Source: Tillus elongatus
Taxonomy: Eukaryota; Arthropoda; Insecta; Coleoptera; Cleridae
Direction of reading: 5' to 3'
Length of the DNA: 64,000 bases
NCBI GenBank assembly: GCA_964006375.1
Contig: OZ023265.1
Coordinates: 171,369,156-171,433,155 of the forward strand
Notes under the pieces: model-generated
The model's input: only the letters and a program-made list of their open reading frames with translations
What the model was told of the DNA's origin: nothing
Database searches by the model: none
Made by a program: the position numbers and the translations under genes
Shown here: positions 58,265-64,000 of the stretch, in pieces
Position numbering within the stretch: position 1 is the first letter of the stretch
Layout: each line of letters opens with the position of its first letter

Positions 58265-59606
58265 ACAATATCCTTGAATATGAATTAACACCGTTTCACA
58301 AAACTGGATTCTTACTAGCATCTTTTGGATGCAGAGCTTGCACTAAAGTAAACTTGTAGTTGTGCATTTTGTGCTTCCACAGGATTCTTTCTACAGAGGA
58401 GTAAGGAATACCTTTGTCGTTCACTGCAGTGTAAATAGAGGCATGTGGATATGCTTCGAAATAAGCCAGGACAGTTATTTCGTTATCTTCATCTCTAGTC
58501 ACTGGACTGGGATTAACTTTGGGTGCTTTAAAAGTAACAAATTCTAGGAAATTTAACTCAATTCTTCTAAACTTCTTTTCACTCATGTGTGGCAGATTAG
58601 GATTTAACTCATTAAGCCTTTTACACATTCAAGTAATAACACATTCTTCTACACATTCAACTAATAATTCTCCATGGATGTAAAATTTATTGAAATAATC
58701 TGCATTGGAATAATGATTTTCCATATTAACTGTGAACATTAATACACTGACATTTATCGAATAATTTAGAATGACAAGTATGTAATATAAATTGTTCATC
58801 ATGGCACACTTGCTTTAACGTTGACGTTCAACCACAGTATAAGGAAAAATTATGCTGCGTTATGTTTTTGAATGTCTCTAAATGCCTCAAAAACTGACCT
58901 TTTAGCTATAGGAAATATCCAATATAGGTCGGAAAGTTATCAAAAAAGGAATCGGTTCTAACTGCAAGTTACTGTATGTCCCTTTTAAAATAAGACACTC
59001 ATTAAAGGCAGAAAAAGTGAAAGGTTGGCGCCATCCTGCTGACCATTACTATTTTCAAATAAATTTTCAAAGAAAACTATAGGAGACAGGTATAGGGTAA
59101 TGTATACTGAAAAGATAGGGAATTTAACGCTGATACAGATGTTGGGGACATATGGGTACTGTTCCTTAAAAAAAAATCAAGTTATCTATGATCAACAATT
59201 TTCAAATGTATGTTGTAAATAACAGTTAGGTTAAAATCGTATTGTGTTTACAACAGTATGTAGGAATTTTCACGCTCTATGGGATAGTGAAAACCGCATC
59301 TAGCATGTCTTTAAAGATTTTTTTTAAAGCGCTCCAATCGTAATTTTTCTCCAAAATGGCGAATAAATCCGAAACGGTACGAACTAGCCCGAATATGTTG
59401 TCATCAAAGTGGCCCTTAAATTGAACGTGTAATTCAAAAACGTAAAAATTGGTGATCTTTAAACAACGATTCTGTAAGTAATGCGCTTTATAGGGAGCAA
59501 ATGTTGCACGACATGGAATAGTATTTATATTAACAAATAAGCCCTTTCTAACGCGGGTTCAAGTCTTGGTGGTCACTGAATTTTGTTTAATTTAATTAAT
59601 TTATAA

Positions 59607-59774
59607 GTACACTTGGAGAACAAAAATCACCATAACACATATTTTTAAAGGCCTGACGATCATTTCACTAATAAGGTTAGCGTCATCAGATGATGAAAAA
59701 CTCAGAATTTTTCATCCTCCGATGAAACTAACTTTCTTATCAGTGCTCATCAGAAATTCAAATCGTCACTTAGT
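59607..59774. mobile_element. Family C hammerhead foldback fragment
   Basis: It matches the 49.1-kb element: AGTACACTTGGAGAAC at the left, a hammerhead on the minus strand at 59650-59695, a damaged right arm, and CAGTGCTCATCAGAAATTC, GTCACTTAG at the right end. Confidence 0.7.
59650..59695 (-). ncRNA. Hammerhead-like motif, family C, decayed
   Basis: CTGATGA at 59689-59683, extra C, a weakened stem II (GCTAA against TTAGT), GAAA, a broken palindrome ATGATCGT, C at the cleavage position. Stem I barely pairs. Confidence 0.5.
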
Positions 59775-59860
59775 TAATAAGTTTAATGAATTTTAACCGT
59801 TCCATCATTAATACCGGCGTAGAGACTTTTTCTGTGGCTTCAGAAGTGCTTCTTGTGTTC

Positions 59861-59900
59861 TCTGCAGCCGGTTTCGCTTTTTACGGCATCGTCAGGGGAA
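59861..59900 (-). ncRNA. Hammerhead-like motif, weak
   Basis: Minus strand: CTGACGA (59895-59889), extra T, a two-pair stem II, GAAA, ACCGGCT. Stem I does not pair well. Kept because it repeats the CTGANGA-pyrimidine-stem-GAAA pattern of the neighbouring families. Confidence 0.35.
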
Positions 59901-60457
59901 AGAAAATTATCTGTGTGAAGTCACAAAAAACCCATCTATGTCTGTGTTTAGATCAGATTGTATGTACATGTACAAAGAAATAGCGAATTTTCATACAAAA
60001 ATTTTTTTTTACTTAATTTAAAAAAAGTTTCTGATTTTCTCGAAAGAAATATTGGTTTCGAATTCTTGTCTAACAGTGTTTAGCGAAGTTTTGATGAGGC
60101 ATTTTTTTTCAATAGCGAAATTTGTTAAAAATAATGTTATAATGTATTTTGGCACAATAAAAATTGTTTTAGATTTTCCTGAAAAGTATTTTATCAATTT
60201 TTTTACGCAACATTTTTGCAAAAATTATATTTTTCAGCGATTTTGTGGAATCATTTTTTTATACAGAATCTTGTAAACAATATTTTAGCGCATTTTTTTG
60301 GATTATTAATTTTTTTTTAGCGGAAACACCTTTTTTGACGAATTTGAAAAAAGTTGCTTATGAGACCACGACTTTGAGACTTCCGAAAAGTTTCTCCAGA
60401 TGAGCGTGAATTGAGAACCGTACAACCTATATCCGTGTCAGTTTCATTCCTTACATG

Positions 60458-62470
<2,013 letters not shown>

Positions 62471-62559
<89 letters not shown>
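62471..62559. repeat. (TA)n tract
   Basis: Between transposon T2 and the family E hammerhead foldback. Confidence 0.95.
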
Positions 62560-62560
<1 letters not shown>

Positions 62561-62586
62561 GAATAATATAAAAATAGATATATCAA

Positions 62587-62657
62587 GATTATTACTGGAA
62601 ACACGTACTAGTTTCGCTCTTATTTGAGTTCATCAGTGTGTTACACCCGCAATAATC
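62587..62657 (-). ncRNA. Type I hammerhead ribozyme, left arm, slightly decayed
   Basis: Minus strand: GATTATTGCGGGTGTAACACA region, CTGATGA (62636-62630), stem II ACTC/GAGC with a mismatched first pair, loop AAATAA, GAAA, palindrome ACTAGT, A at the cleavage position, CGTGTTTCC, AGTAATAAT. Stem I pairs less well than in the right arm. Confidence 0.75.
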
Positions 62658-62910
62658 AAAACATACCTAAATTAATTGGCTTTACGTAGCCAAATTCTGA
62701 ACGAAACGTGAGATGTACAAGCTACTGACATCTAGAACAAAACAAGGAACTTTGTCTGTTAGACGACTCCGATACAAATGTTGTACGTCAGGTGCCGCCG
62801 TACAACCGCAAACGATCTTTTAAAATCATCAGCCCTGCCACTATATTCCTATAAGGAACGGTAGGTTCAAAATTTGGCTACGTAAAGCCAATTAATTTAG
62901 GCATGTTTTG

Positions 62911-63079
<169 letters not shown>

Positions 63080-63145
63080 GTACAAAGACTCTTAGATCAT
63101 TTCTATGAAAATTCGCTAGTATAACGCACTTGCTGCATTCAGACT

Positions 63146-63268
63146 TTTTAGTGAATTTTCTTAAAAAAAATTCACTAATGAGGAGATCCCGACTTTTGAA
63201 TTTTGAAAAAATTTCTTCAAATGAGCGCTCATTAAGCCCCGCAGAACACATATCCGGGGTCAGTTTCA

Positions 63269-63342
<74 letters not shown>

Positions 63343-64000
63343 CACACCGATAACTCAAAAAATAATGGGCCGATTTTGTTTAAATTTGGTGAATAAATTC
63401 CTTTTGCAAATGGCTTGGATAAGTTCGTTAGCCAGAAAAATCTGCCAAGGTTTTCCCGGAAAATTTTGTGTTTTCTTTTGAAAAAAATTTATATCTCCGG
63501 AATTAACAAAGTAAGGGCAAATTTGGTACGCGGGTTTATGTTCTTATATGTAAGTTACCTACCAAAATTTAGCCATGTAGCTCAAAATACAAAAAAGTTA
63601 TAGGCAATTAAAAAAAATAAATTGGGGTTTTCCTCAAAACGTCAAAGTTGCGATTTAAAACGTCAAAATCAGCCACATTTACGCAAAGAACTTGAATCTA
63701 ATATGGGCTATGGAAATAAAATGTCTCAAGAAGAATGTTTTACAAACCCTAAAGTCTTAGTTTCAACCGTCATTGTCCTTCATTTTACTAAAATGTTTCC
63801 AGAAAATTCATTTCAAATAGACCCTTTCTCTGATGTTTTAGCAGTAGTGTTGGCTATAGAGTTTATCGTTTAATGGTATATCAGTTTTGTCGAAAAAACT
63901 CAATAAAGCTCAATATAGCCGTAATTATAAAAGATATGAAAAAAAATTGTATATATTAATTATAGGGTGTCTTGAGCTACATCTGAAAAAATATTTCTAC
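63146..64000 (+). mobile_element. HINE copy, long-interior subtype, running off the window
   Basis: It starts TTAGTGAATTTTCTTAAAA and its hairpin partner, then GAGGAGATCCCGACTTTTG, CATATCCGGGGTCAG, (TA)n at 63272-63338, TATCACACCGATAACTC, GGTTTTCCCGGAAAATTTTG, GACGTT-inverse words and ACTTGAATCTAATATGGGC. It matches the inverse of 40.83-41.65 kb. The 3' end lies beyond the window. Confidence 0.85.
63272..63338. repeat. (TA)n tract
   Basis: Uninterrupted central tract of the last HINE. Confidence 0.95.

Larger units (their letters stand above)
57095..58735 (-). pseudogene. T3 transposase, broken by a TA tract and a foldback insertion
   Basis: The N-terminal part (58735-58296) begins MENHYSNADYFNKFYIHGEL, is interrupted once by a stop, and includes IPYSSVERILWKHKMHNYKF, the second helix-turn-helix with its linker. 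The (TA)n tract then replaces the coding before WADESIFFREGVFNSHNSHV (first catalytic Asp, normally FTDEA). 58061-57880 covers the middle of the DDE domain. After the foldback insertion, 57430-57095 gives HDGAPAHS (second Asp), then WIWPARSPDLTPLDFHLWGK (third Asp) and a C-terminal tail ending GQHFEQLLV. There is a stop at the position before WIGKCGS. Confidence 0.8.
56415..59445 (-). mobile_element. Tc1/mariner-superfamily transposon T3 with ~400-bp terminal inverted repeats
   Basis: Arms at 56415-56837 and 59045-59445 are inverted copies, sharing GAATTACACGTTCAATTTAA, CGTACCGTTTCGGATTTAT, TATCCCATAGAGC, ACAATACGATTTTAAC and TATACCTGTCTCCTA. Between them lies a broken minus-strand transposase. 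The interior is interrupted by a TA tract (58183-58258) and a hammerhead foldback element (57450-57868). Confidence 0.82.

Overview
This window looks like a repeat graveyard from an arthropod nuclear genome, most probably a large AT-rich insect genome. The evidence is the mix of element families: Tc1/mariner-superfamily transposons, several LINE families, two insect errantivirus-type LTR elements with Env remnants, tRNA-derived SINEs, a hAT element, and hammerhead-ribozyme repeats of the Penelope-like/retrozyme kind. I found no convincing intact host gene. The best non-transposon candidate is a broken ORF pair on the minus strand at 31.4-31.95 kb. The species cannot be fixed from the sequence.

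Layout. 0-9 kb: LINE family J copies (1.5-3.5, 4.66-5.8 and 6.66-8.17 kb), fragments of two other LINEs, and a good hammerhead motif at 8.7 kb. 9.7-12 kb: HINE-type repeats, an R1-like LINE in a TA tract, and a 70-bp retroposed tail. 12-15.7 kb: mostly featureless AT-rich DNA. 15.8-22 kb: a J copy split by a clean HINE insertion, then a Tc1/mariner-superfamily transposon inside another HINE. 22.5-27.2 kb: a minisatellite, a hammerhead foldback element, and a Tc1-like transposase gene split by a young LTR element that carries only env. 27-31 kb: HINEs, a mariner remnant and a 2.5-kb foldback element. 32.7-33.6 kb: hammerhead tandem repeats. 36.5-40.2 kb: a deep nest of gypsy pol, SINE, HINE and mariner. 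40-46.9 kb: HINEs, a hAT element holding LINE J, a SINE, and a LINE with a TTA-type tail. 46.9-48.1 kb: possibly unique host DNA. 48.1-51.2 kb: two hammerhead foldbacks and a second errantivirus with pol deleted. 51-56 kb: HINE pieces, an RNase H LINE and a jockey-like RT fragment. 56.4-59.5 kb: a transposon with terminal inverted repeats of about 400 bp, broken by a TA tract and a hammerhead foldback. 60.3-64 kb: a HINE whose TA tract hosts a transposon and a hammerhead foldback, followed by another HINE.

Three themes stand out. First, one abundant HINE-like family (a hairpin at one end, a second hairpin ending GCTGCGTCC at the other, and a long central (TA)n tract) appears to insert without target-site duplication. 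Second, its TA tracts act as landing sites for unrelated transposons. Third, at least six loci carry outward-facing inverted pairs of hammerhead motifs or their remnants, three of them with target-site duplications of 10-14 bp.
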